DNA of 64,000 nt, from positions 2,487,383-2,551,382 of the forward strand of contig JAGGNK010008892.1 in the NCBI GenBank assembly GCA_017590115.1, in the 5' to 3' direction. The position numbers and the translations under genes were made by a program. Position 1 is the stretch's first letter. Every line of letters begins with the position of its first letter. Of this stretch, positions 27,101-38,300 are shown one piece after another. A model generated the notes under the pieces. It made no database searches, was not told the DNA's origin, and saw only the letters and a list, made by a program, of their open reading frames with translations. Origin of the DNA: Montifringilla adamsi. Lineage: Eukaryota > Chordata > Aves > Passeriformes > Passeridae.

Positions 27101-28390
27101 CATCTTCCAATCCTCAAGAGCTGATTTGTAGGAGAAAGCACAGACAAGGTGTGAGTGCAGTGGAAGCACAAAAGGCTTACAATATTCTGGGCCACAGAGA
27201 TGTGTGACCCTCTCTCCACTTTCCCAGCAGCTGGTCCCTGGCTGCCTCACCTGCCTTTGGTGTCTCATAACTCTTCAGCAACAGCCAGCCTGGCCTGAGC
27301 AGGGCTGACTTGTGACTTGTGGGGAAAGGACAGGTTTTGTGGCCCCTCCTGGCCTGTCCCATCCTTGCTGGCCCTTTCCACTTCTGTCTACTCTGCTGTC
27401 TCAGAGGCTTTCTGCTACAAATACACAATTTCAGTGGAATCAAAGAATCTGGCAACCTGGGCAGCCAGAAGATGAATTCCCCCCTGCCTAGTGGCAGGAA
27501 GTACCAGGAGCTCTGCCTGCCTGTGGGGTGATTGTCATGGGCAGCACGGGGCAGGACCCGCTGAGATTAGCTTTGCAGGGGCATGAGGCTGCACTGAGTT
27601 GTGCATTGAGGAGTTTGTTGCTGGGGAAGTCACACAGACCTTGGTACCAATCCAGGGAAGCTGGACTTTGCTGTACAGTCCTTTGATTCCCAGACACACT
27701 TTCTGAACTGCCTCACTGAATACTCAACACCAGTCTGTGCCACCTCAGGCACTCTATATCCCATTGCATTGTCATGGGCCAAAGGAGAAAAAGATAACAG
27801 AAGACACAAGGGACACACCAGGTGTTCTGCACCATATGGTTAACGTTTGGATTGCAGCAAGGCAATTCCTCAGAAACCAGTGAGATAACAGTCATCAATG
27901 GATACTCAGTGAACAATGTCCCCAAGGATATGCAAGCAACTACCAGCTGGCCTTGCCAGGCTGACGGCAGGACTGAGTGAGGAGGGACATCACCATGTGA
28001 CACAGATATTCCTCCTCTTATCCAGACACTTCATTCCTGTTGAGCTTTCACCGCCAGGAACTCATGGGGAAGATGAACAGGCTTCATTTGCTCTGAGTGG
28101 TCTGGGGTTTGGGGGTTTTTTTGAGCCCAGCATGAGGAACTGCTCCTGTGGCTGCCCCACTCACCTCTTGCCATGCTGCTATATATATATCAGTGATTTC
28201 TGTCTCCAGGATTTGTCTGGGATCCGAGCCACCTCTCCAAAAGGAGACGTATTCAGCACTGTCATATGACAGAGGTGGAGGGAGAAGGTGGCAGAGGTCC
28301 AGGGGACACAGCATATATTACCTTCTCAAGCAGACACATGGCCCTCAGGGCAGGAAAACAGTTTTTGTCCTTTTTATTTTTTTTTTCTTT

Positions 28391-28405
28391 GTTGTTGTTG
28401 TTGTT
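28391..28405. repeat. (GTT)n microsatellite
   Basis: Five GTT units follow a T-rich run. Confidence 0.85.
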
Positions 28406-29585
28406 TTTCCATAAATAAGGAAAAACACAGCAATTTTCTCCAGAGTTCTTATGTTTGGTGTATGACATTATATTAACTTGCTTCCCTTCACAAGTCTTAC
28501 ATGTCATCTGAATGAGGATGGAGGAATATTAGTCCCAGAATTCAGCATGGAACACCAAAGCCCCCATACAGACACAAAGACATCAGGAAAAGTTCTGCCC
28601 AAAGTCACAGAGAAGAGCAATGTCACAGAATAACAGATGACCACATCCCTGGCTCCTCTCCTCTGTTCAGACTAGTAAACCAGGCAAAAAAATATCAAAG
28701 CCAATACATTCAAAAGAGAAGTTAGACACTTTCATCTGTGTGTGCTTTGGACAATGACACTATTACTTTTACCTAGTAATCAGGAGCTTTGAGCAATTGA
28801 GATTTCTCATGTCAGCAGGGAAAGTCTCAGACCTATGTGTCTATACAGGAGTGTGAGTGACTGTTTTCCAGCTTCTTTCTAGGCTTTTCCCCTGGCTTTA
28901 TTTTCCTGCTCTTTTTTCTTTCTTAAAGGGTCTGAGCCTCAACACAGCGTTTTCGGAGTCAGCTTTTCACCTCCTTTCAGTACTACACAGGCTATGGCTT
29001 TACCAGGTTGCAAAGTCAGCAGACAAGGGGAGCTGGCCAGCTCTGCAGGTCACCTCCCAGGGGACAGCAGTACCTCCACGTTCCAGCCCACAGAAACAAG
29101 TTTGCTAGAAAGCTCTGGCAGAAGTATTCCTATGCTCGGGAGTTTGGCCTCAGACACGGTGAATCCAGAGCCTCCAGAGGCCCTGCTCCGCCCACGGCGG
29201 TGTCCATGCTAGAAAAGCGAGGGTCAGCGCAGTGCTGAAGCCCAGCTTGCGTGTGAGTTCTCAGCCTGCATTCCCAAAGGGCAGCAATGAGGCATGGAGC
29301 CATCCCCGTGAGCCTTCGGCAGCCGTGCTCCCCCCTGCCGCCTCCTCTTCCACACATCTGTCCCCTGCGGCCACACACCAGCCTTGCTGACAGATCTTAC
29401 TTGAAAGCTCTGGCAGGCTGTGCCACTAATGGCAGAGCCCTGAGCCGGCTCCCTCCGTCTCCCTGGAGTCCCTGCGCAGACGTAGGTGCACGTCACGGCC
29501 TGCTCTAATTTTATCCGTGTTTGATGGAAGAGACGAACTGAGCAGCAGGGAGGCAGCTATTTTGGTTTTCTCTGTGGCGGTGGGT

Positions 29586-30480
29586 TATATAAAGCATCTT
29601 GCCATGACCCGCGTCGCTTGGGAGCTGCTTTGCTTTCAGCCGCTACAAACCAGAGGCTCGGACGCTCACTGCCAGCAGCCGAGACCTCCGTGCAGCTGCG
29701 TGGGCCAGGTGCGCCGTGTGTGCCGTGTGTGTGTGCCTGCGGAGACAGGGAGCGTGCCAGCGAGATTCAGGGACGACCATCTATAGGGAGAGCCCGGCTC
29801 TCCTCCTTGCCGCGCGGTGTGACATACACCCAGGGGTTTCACCCGTTCCAGCGCCAGCACATCATACGTGCTCCGCCAGAAGCACAGCGGGCGCGGGCAC
29901 GGGCACAAGCGGGCGGCGGGGTGGGCAAGCTTTGGCCGGCCGCCGCAGAGCACTGCCGCTCTCATCTCACCCGGGCAAGAGGAGCGGCTCCATTAGGTGG
30001 CAGCAGCAGCAGCCACAGCAGGAGGAGGCTGCTCTGCCGGTGGAACCTGTGCGGGTGTGCAGGAGGCCCACGGGCCCACAGAGGCGCCTGGCAGAGCCAG
30101 GCAAGCACCGGCACTGGGTGCTGGGCAGCTTGCTACCATCGGATGCAGGAGATGTGGGGAGCTCTTGCCCTAGCTACCTGTGGTTCCTGGTACTCTGGGG
30201 TGCCTCTGTCTGACACAGACAGTGGCCGAGCCGCTGTGCCACCCCAGGGGCCGCTCCCCGGGCTGCCCTCCCGCACGAAAGGCACTACGTGGTGAGCAGC
30301 CGCTGGGATCCTGTGCCGCGCTGGCTGACCGCAGCGCCCGGCCTCCGCGCAAGGCCATTGCCCAACTACAGGCAGCGGGGGCATTACGCAGGGCTTCTCG
30401 CCCCTGTGGGCTGTGGCTGCTCCACGCCTGGCCCTCGCGGGTGGTGTATTCGTCAGCGATGCTCCGGTGCTTGGTCCCAA
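29586..30480 (+). promoter_or_regulatory. TATA box followed by CpG-rich block, candidate promoter
   Basis: TATATAAAG at 29586-29594 is followed by about 850 bases of GC- and CpG-rich sequence, including a GT-rich run near 29715-29735. The long open frames here run in several phases on both strands, as expected from composition, and none resembles a known protein. GTGAGC at 30292 could be a splice donor. An unannotated non-coding RNA start or a distal FOS enhancer are both possible. Confidence 0.35.
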
Positions 30481-33400
30481 GCTAGTGAGGCAGGGCAGCA
30501 AGCTTTGGGCTTGCCGGCTTGGGAATTTTTGGCAAGAGGCGGCATGACCAGGACTCCTTTCTGTGTCTGACATAAGAAGAGCCTGCCAACATCTGGGCAA
30601 AGCGCTAGAGCCCACTGCCTGGAGGGAGTTTTGGGGAATGTCTCTTGCTTTTGTTTCTTGTACAAGCAAGCAAATTTAATAGCACAAGTTAAAGTAATTA
30701 GGACGCGTCACGATGTTGATTGGCACCTCCCTGCTTCTCCAGGCTCTGGGTACTGCTTACCCTGTGCTCAGCTCTCCTGCTGACTCATGTCAAAGCCGCC
30801 TTCTCCCTAATGACCAGGGGTCAGGCTAGGACCCAGCCTGCTCCGTGGCTCTCCTCGCTCCCACGCAGTTCCCGCTGGGCCTCCCGCCGTGGCACCGGCA
30901 GGACGCACCCACTTCCTAAAGAGTCACCTCCTGGGAACACCGCCGAGCCTCTGCGGTGGCCACGGCATCCGACTCCCTCCCCCTCCGGGCATGTGCCTGC
31001 CTGAATGCCCATACCTTCTGTCTGGCTGCTCCCGAGGAGGCACTGCTGGGTGAGGGATAGCCCGCAGGACAAGGGGGCTGTGGTCCATGTGCAACCACCA
31101 CCCACCCACCCAATCTGCAGCTGGCTGGGGTGGGAGAACTACATCCTTGGGATGTTCCCAACAGGACCCATATCTGTATTCCTCATGCATCCCGCACTGG
31201 CGCCAGGAGCCCCAGCCCCCTCAGCACACGACCGCATCCCCGATGCTGGCACGATCCCCGGGGAAAGCGGCGGGCGCAAAAGGCATGCCGGAGGAGGGCC
31301 GGGTGTGCGTGCAGGAGCGTGCATATGTGCACGTCAGGGAGAAGGAAGCGGGGTTGTGAGTGCTGGAGGCGTTGTGAGCGCCAGGCACAGGCTGACAGGC
31401 AAGGGCTGCCGCTCCCGTAGGAAGATAAACTGTTTCACAACAGTCACGATCGCAGTGAGTAGTTCACTCCAGAGTGCTCCTTCTTGCTAGGGAGGGAGAG
31501 GATCATCAGAGCCGAGAGGAGGAGTGTAGGATACGGGGGAGCATCCCAAGGATTATGCGAGTGTGCGTGCAGGGAGAGTATTTGTGTGGCGAGCGCAGCA
31601 GCTCTGTAAGCCCCTACACGTGGGGTGCGGACACAGGAGAGGAGTAATGCTATGGCACAGTAATGCAGTAGCACAGCCCCCTCCAATACTGATGTGGAAT
31701 GCTGCCCAGGGGTAGAGGTCACTAAACCTGCCAGATCTGGCACCAGAACAAACAAGAAATGCATGAAGAAACTAAAATACTTCAGGGAGTGAAAATATTA
31801 CAGACTTGGAATATAATGAAATGGGAGAGCAGCCAACTAGCCTGCTCTCAGTTCTGCAGAGAAGTGCAAATATATTCAAATATTGTGTGAAAAGGACAAG
31901 TCCTCCTGCAGGAGCTCAGCTCCATCTCTCCTTTCCTAGTGCAGCAATTCAGTAAAGATGTGTGCCAGGCTTGGACTCAGAGACTTTGCTGAATAACTGG
32001 AGCCCTGTCAGCTTGAAATTGCCTCTGTGGCCATGCTTACACTTTTTTGGTGCTGAGGCTGTTTGAAGTGGTGTAAGCAGTACCAACTGCACAGCGCTCA
32101 CTCAGATCCTCCCTGTTGTGCCAGCGCAACACTGTACACAACTGCCTGGCAAACCAGATCCGGGAGCTGTTCTGGCAGAGGAGCCACCATCTTTTGTCTT
32201 TGTGGGGTTAGTCATCTTCCAGCACAGCTAATTGCGAGGCTTCTGAGCAGCACCGGGCATCCCGGCTTGGCTCGGAAGTTGCTGGCTGTGCCTCCCAGGT
32301 TTGAATCAGCTGATATAGAGGGAGTGGGGCAGCTGCCAGCACCACACCCTGTGTCGTGCCAGCACAGGCGAGTGCCCATCCACCCAAGTTGCAGCTCTGC
32401 AGCAATGCACACCGAGCTGCCGTGGGCTGGCTTTTCCTATTCATCCTGGCATGGGACCATGGGAGCCTTCCCCATGCACTGGCTGACTCCTGACTCTGCT
32501 CTCAATCAGTTCACCATGATAAAATGGCAGAGGACAGATTGACAAAGGGAATAGCACAAGAGGGAAATTTCCCACCCCACAGCTGAGAACTGGACCTGGC
32601 AAGGAGTGGGAATGGGGTCCCCGAGTGGCAACGGTACCCCGACAGTTCAGCCCATGGCAAGGCTGAGCAGCAAGCAGCCTGAGCTGACCTTCAACCTGCT
32701 GAAAAATAAAGTGTTCTGTTTCCATCCAGGTCAGCTCTCTGAACTGGCTTGCCACTTGTCTACATGTTCCTATGTCTAGTGCAAAGAAATTAAATGCGTG
32801 ACTTGAGCAGGAGGGGACTAGGAGCACTACAGGGTTACGTTGCCCCCCCACCCCAATCTCTGGTGTCCAGCTGCTTGCTCTTGTTAAACAGCATCACTCA
32901 GCTGGGTCTGTGTGACACAGGGCAGGACAGATTTGGGATGGGTCAGCAGGGGCAGGGTTGGGCAGACACGCTTCTGGATGTTGAACTCTGTCCTGTGCTC
33001 TGCTAATCCTTCCCTGTCCTCTGCCCCACTGCTCCCTCCCTTCCTGCAGGGAGTAGTAGACAGGGTGGCAACCCAATCACAGCCCTGGCTGGCAGGATAG
33101 GGCACTGAAAATAGCCAGTTGATTGAGAAGAGATATGAGCAAATGAGGAGGACACTGGGCTAATTGGGCTCTGTGACTCCCTGCAGCCCAGGAGCTGTGA
33201 GTGCCTGTGCTAGGAGCACTGCTGCCTGTGCCCTGGGATGGCATGGGGCCAGAGCGTGTTTTGGCACAAGGGAAGCAGCAAGAATAATTGGAGTAATTAG
33301 TGACATTTCTCCTTTCTTGTGTCAACGTGAAACATGGAGGAGAAGCCCTCATACCACAGGCACCAGCTGCCTGGATGCATCAGAACATCCCCCCTGCGCG

Positions 33401-33899
33401 CGTGTCAGTAGCAGGCACTGCCTGGGGCAAAGGCTGTGGGAGGGTACCTGTCCTGGTGGGACATCCCTCCGGCCCCGCTGGGTGACTTTGGACATACTCT
33501 GCATTGCGGCCCCAAACCTGAGGCGTGATCCCTGCCTTTGACCACCCACCTACACTCTCCCACACGGCCAGGTCTCCGGGAGCAGGTGACCGGGTACCCC
33601 CGGAATGCGGAATGCTGCCGTGACCGTGCGGAAAGCCTTTTCTCACGCCCGCTGATTACCTTCCCAGGCCCGCTGATTGCCTTCCCAAACACCGGCACTT
33701 CAGGCTTGCCCTTGAGAAGCAAACACTAATTTCAGCCGCACCCTTTCCTGCCCTGGGGCTGCAGGGCGAGGGTATCCTCAGCGTACGCCGTGTTCCCCAC
33801 CGAGGGGCGTGGGACAGGAACCAGCCCTCGTAAAATCGCCCGGATTGAACCTGCTACCCTCAGCCTGCCAAACTAAACAGAGCTGATGTAAAGCCAACA
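30481..33899. other. Intergenic, no gene recognised
   Basis: Moderately GC-rich unique sequence without supported exons. A perfect AP-1 consensus TGACTCA occurs at 30781-30787. A diverged 21-base tandem duplication lies at 33647-33688. Nothing else was recognised. Confidence 0.55.
33647..33688. repeat. 21-base tandem duplication
   Basis: Two adjacent copies of a GCCCGCTGATT(A/G)CCTTCCCA unit (33647-33667 and 33668-33688) differ at about two positions. Confidence 0.8.
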
Positions 33900-35300
33900 G
33901 CAATGACAACGGCCCGGCTGCTGGCGAGGGTTGGGCAAGCAGCTGGTTTCCAGTTTGCTGGCCTCAGCAGATGGCGGCGGCGGGAGCGGGCGCTGGGAGT
34001 TCCCACCCCGCAGGCACCCGGCTCAGCGGCCGGGGCGGCCCCGAGCTTCCCTCCTCTCCCGTCTGCCAGCAGCTCCTGCGCAACCCCCGGTGCAAAGACA
34101 GCTTTTGGGATTTCAAGGAGTCACCCAGCCGGCCCTGGCACGGGGAAACCGGGGATGCCGGTGGGTGGATCCCTCCGTCAGCCGCTCTCTCCGTCGGGTG
34201 TTTCACCTAGCAGGGCTCTGGCCGCCACACATTGTGAGAGAGGAAGCTGATGTCAGAGAGAAAGACGCCCAAAGGAACACCCAAAGGCCGGCTGCCGGGG
34301 AGGAAACAATGCACCAGGAACAGGGCTCTTTGGAGCAGCCCCTGCTGCCCCTGAATGCACGGAGAGCATTTGGTCTGTCCGGCCTCTGCTGGGCACCCCT
34401 GCTGCTGGTGACAGGAGCGTGGATGGCACTGGGTGGTCTGCTGGACAATTTTGGCACAGCAGGCTTATAAGAGGATGCTGCTGGCAAAGGATGTTGAGGG
34501 ATCAGGCCACTCTTCAAGAGATGGACCAGAAAACACTGCAACATCTGTGGTTTACTTAGTTTTTTCCACTTGTTTCAAGGCTAGATTTCTCAGGTTTGGT
34601 GGACATTCACTTTACATCCACACTCCACTCAGCAAGCTAGATGATGGGCACAGCAGACCTGTTCACATATGCTGGGGTTGCTCAGCCAGGACCTGCAGCA
34701 GGGCAAGAGCTCATGTGCACTTCTCTCAGAGCAGAGCCTGCATAGTGGCCTCTGTGGCCCACCCATCCATCCATCCATCCGTCCGTCCATCCGTCCATCC
34801 CAGCTCCGGGCTCTTCCTGCAGCTGGGCTGTTCGGACTGCCAGCCAGACTCCTCAGTGCAGAGGCTGCACCACTGTTCCAGTTAAAAATAAACCCACCTT
34901 CTCAGCGGCATTATTTTTAACCCTGGGCCCATCTCCCTGCTCACGTTACGCGCACGGAGGAGGGGCGCCCAGCAGCCACAAGCCGCCCATGGGGCTGCCG
35001 GCTGTGGGGCTGCTGCTAACCCACAGCCCACACCGCTGCCTTCTGCCCGCGGGGAATCCTGGCTGCCCGCGGGGCTGCCCGCGCCCGGCCGGGCCAAGGT
35101 GCCCCGCCGGCAGCTCCCCGCGCCGTGGCGGGTGCGGCGCGTGCGGGGGCCGCAACTGGGCCGGGGCCGGGCCCGCCGTGGAACCGGAGCGCGGGCACGG
35201 CGGCGGGGCACAGCACTGCCGGGGCTCCAGCCCGGATGGAATGCTAGCGCCACGGCCTCTCGCCCAACTCCCCTCTCGCCCTGCCATCCTGGTGAAATGG
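33900..35300. promoter_or_regulatory. Two CpG-rich patches with intervening microsatellite
   Basis: CpG-dense blocks lie near 33930-34230 and 34940-35270, about 7-8 kb upstream of the FOS start. No coding exon is convincing in either. They may be promoters of unannotated transcripts or FOS-linked control elements. Composition is the only evidence. Confidence 0.35.
34762..34800. repeat. (CCAT/CCGT)n microsatellite
   Basis: About nine four-base units, mostly CCAT with interspersed CCGT variants. Confidence 0.9.
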
Positions 35301-38300
35301 GGAGGGGGTAAAACTTGTAGGTTGAGATAAGAACAGTATAATAATTGAGAACAAAGTTACATGCAGTAATAATGGCGAATAATAGTAATAATAATGATAG
35401 TAAAAGGGAAAGGAGATAAAACCAAACAAATGATGCACAATACAAATGCTCACCGCCTGCTGGCCAGTGCCAGACCCCAGCACATCGCAGTGATTTGTGT
35501 CTCTCTGGGGTTGCCAGGTTGGCACCACAGATTTTTACAATATTTTACTGGTTTTTCTAGATTCTACACTTGCCTGGGGTTAAGGTGAAAACACATTGAG
35601 TGTGTCCACTGCCCTACGTACTTGCTCATACAATCCCAAGCCCACTGCTGCCACTCTGAACCTGCAGGCTAGCAGGGTGGGGAGATCTGGAAGCCTGGCT
35701 GGGATGTTGACATGAGCAAGCACCCCAAATCTCCAGTGTCTAGTCCACGTGGGCCTGGCAGCCTGGAGGAGTCCTGCACAGCTGTGCCGCATGGCAAGAG
35801 GGGGACAGTGGGCCCTGAGAGGGTGGTGTGTGCTGGGTGGGGCCAAGTGCATGGTGCTCCATTTCAGCTGCATGAACCCAAACTCACAGCTCCATACTCC
35901 AGTGTCTCTCCAGCTCCCTGGGAAATGCTGGGTTTGCCTGGAGAAGGCAGGAGGGAACCCTGTCTAGAGGAACTGGGGATGGGGACCCCTCCAGGTTACC
36001 TTTCTGGGGCTCTGCTGAAGCACAGCACCTTTCTCTCCAGGCTGGTGCCCACATCCTCACTGGCACTCGGTGCCCAGGGAGGCCAGCACCGTCAAGTGGT
36101 ATCTCACATGGGTGAGAGGTACCAGTTTTGCAGCCTGCTGAGCCCTATTGAGATCCTAAAGCAAACAGTGACAAAGCAAGTTAAGCTGACCCCACTGGCT
36201 TGGCAGTTGTGCCCCTGGCAGCCAGGCGCCTGGGAGGAAAGTACAGAGGACACGTCCTCCATGTGCAATCACCAAGTCAAACAAATTGGACTGCTGTACC
36301 TCTTCTGTGAAAGGTCCTTGAGTTTCCAGGCCTAGACTCTCTGATGTGTTTATTGTCTACATGTTTAACCTTGACAGGGAAGAAAATGGACAATCTCTTC
36401 AGAGGCTGGTATGGGCCTGGATGATGGCAAGAGCTTTTCTCAGCTTGGGATGAGCTGTGAGCTGCTAGCAGTGAGCAGAAGAGACTCTCCTCCAGACCCT
36501 GTTCACTGTGCAGAGGTGGAGCAGAGCACACAGATGATCTGTAAATGTCCTACTCCCAGGTCTCTCTGCACAGGTCTCTCTGGCTGTGCAGATGCTTAGG
36601 AACGAGTTAACACAAAAGATGTTTCCTCTTCCAGCAGCTACCCCCTGCCAAACCAAATTGCTTGGCAGATCTGGATGCATGGGGAGGATCAAAGCCTCGG
36701 GGCTGGGCTGGCAGTGCTCTGCACTGTTTACGTGTTTACATATTCATGGCACTGTTAACCCCAGACGATTTAATAATACTGAATTTTGTATTTGTTACAT
36801 TTTTTAAATACCATCTAAGGAACCTCAACTTCCTGGGGTATTCCCACTGTTTGTTCCTAGGGCAGAGAAAGCCAACTCACTGTGTAGCCATGCCTTATTA
36901 TTTATTCTCTTTCTCCATTGCTGGGGTCTCTGTTCCTGCAGTGGCAGCATCTTTGCACTGAGCTGACTGCTCCCTTTGGCTCTGCCTTGAGTGCAGCCTG
37001 GCTGTCCAGCCACAGGCACGGCTCAGTTGGAGAAGGGTGCAAACACCTCAGTTGGAGAAGGGTGCTTTCAAGTCTTGCCATTTCCTTTCAACAGCACCAA
37101 CTGAATGTGACTTGCTGGTGAGCCAGGGCAGGCTGAGTCTCTGTGAGTCCCTGTGACAGCCCCATCACTACAAGAGCTGAGGGCTCAAAAAGGGAGACCT
37201 TACTTGTGTTCATGACTGTCCCTCAGGGCAGCCAGCCCACCTGGCATGCTGGTGTCTAACACTGAATGGCACAGGAGAAAGGTGACCTGGGGACTATCTC
37301 CAGTGAAGCAGGGTTGTTTCTCTGGGCAGTGACAAAGGCTCAGAGTATCTTTCTTCCTCCCAGACTGTCCTTTGTGATCCTTTGTCTGTCCTGAGTTGCA
37401 TTCAGCATTTCTTTCCCCAGAGCACTCCCCAGTCACAACAATTAGAAGGTTTCTTTCTGTCCTGTGCTAAACAATCTTCAACATCCTGTCCCTTCACTTC
37501 AGCTGCTTTGTTCTCCATCTGTAACAAAACCTCCTTAGCTAAGCACAGTGGTATTTTCCTCCTTCTTCTCAGCACTTCCTTCTTTGCTACCTTTGACCCA
37601 TTTTACTCAAGAGCCACTACACCAATAGAGGAGCAGGACCCCTGTACCCAGCCCCAGTCCCTTTACCCAGCCCCCAGCACAAGCATCAGTATCGCTGCCC
37701 AGCCACACAGGAAAGAGGTAGCTTGTGCAACGTGACCATGCAGCTCCCACCTCCAGAAAGCTCTTGGACACAACAGGAACCCCAAGCTTTCTCTTGATTG
37801 TGTGGGTTTTCATTGCAGGCATCTCGTGGGGTTCTATCAAGGAAATAAATGACAGCTGTGCTTGCCTTGTTTGGATCTTGTCTGATAATCAGAAAAGTCC
37901 TGCATCATCCTGTCTGTCACTGGGTTTGAACATGCTGCCTTTCACCGAGCACGTTTTCCTCTCCTCTCCTCCCAGGTGATCAATGCCCTGGAACTATAAC
38001 TGTGAGCATGCACAATGCCCTGGGATGGGCCTATGGTGCTGGAGCTGGTAAGAGGCCAGCTTGGCCATGGTGTTCCAGCTTTGTCGTGCTGCCATAGCAC
38101 ACACGACACATTGGTGGCGGCAGCAGCAGGAGTTTTGGAGTTTTATCTGGAGAACTTTGTGCTCAAATTACTCAGGGTTATGAACCCTGGCTCGTGGGGT
38201 GATGGCTGCCAGCCTGGTCTTGGGGCAAGAGGGTGCGGAGGAAGCGCTTCGATGAGTGAAGCTCTTTCACACCTGCTGGCTGAGAGCATGGGCTCCACAG

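Larger units (their letters stand above)
19791..29500. other. Intergenic, upstream of TMED10, no gene recognised
   Basis: Mostly AT-rich unique-looking sequence. Reading frames reach about 165 residues near 26 kb, but they overlap on both strands and match nothing I recognise. Small items are a 9-base-stem hairpin at 24136-24159, a TGACGTAA CRE/C-EBP-like site at 26928-26935 and a GTT microsatellite near 28391. Distal regulatory DNA for FOS may lie here, but sequence alone does not show it. Confidence 0.6.

Noticed and set aside
29618..30295. Long open frames in the GC-rich block near 30 kb, up to 225 residues
   Set aside because: Several phases and both strands are open together, the longest has no ATG at its start, and the translation is low-complexity Ala/Gly/Arg/Ser with no family resemblance. 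Composition explains it.
30781..30787. Scattered AP-1 consensus sites (also near 14158, 26498 and 45588)
   Set aside because: About eight TGA(C/G)TCA matches are expected by chance. No clustering supports an AP-1 enhancer.
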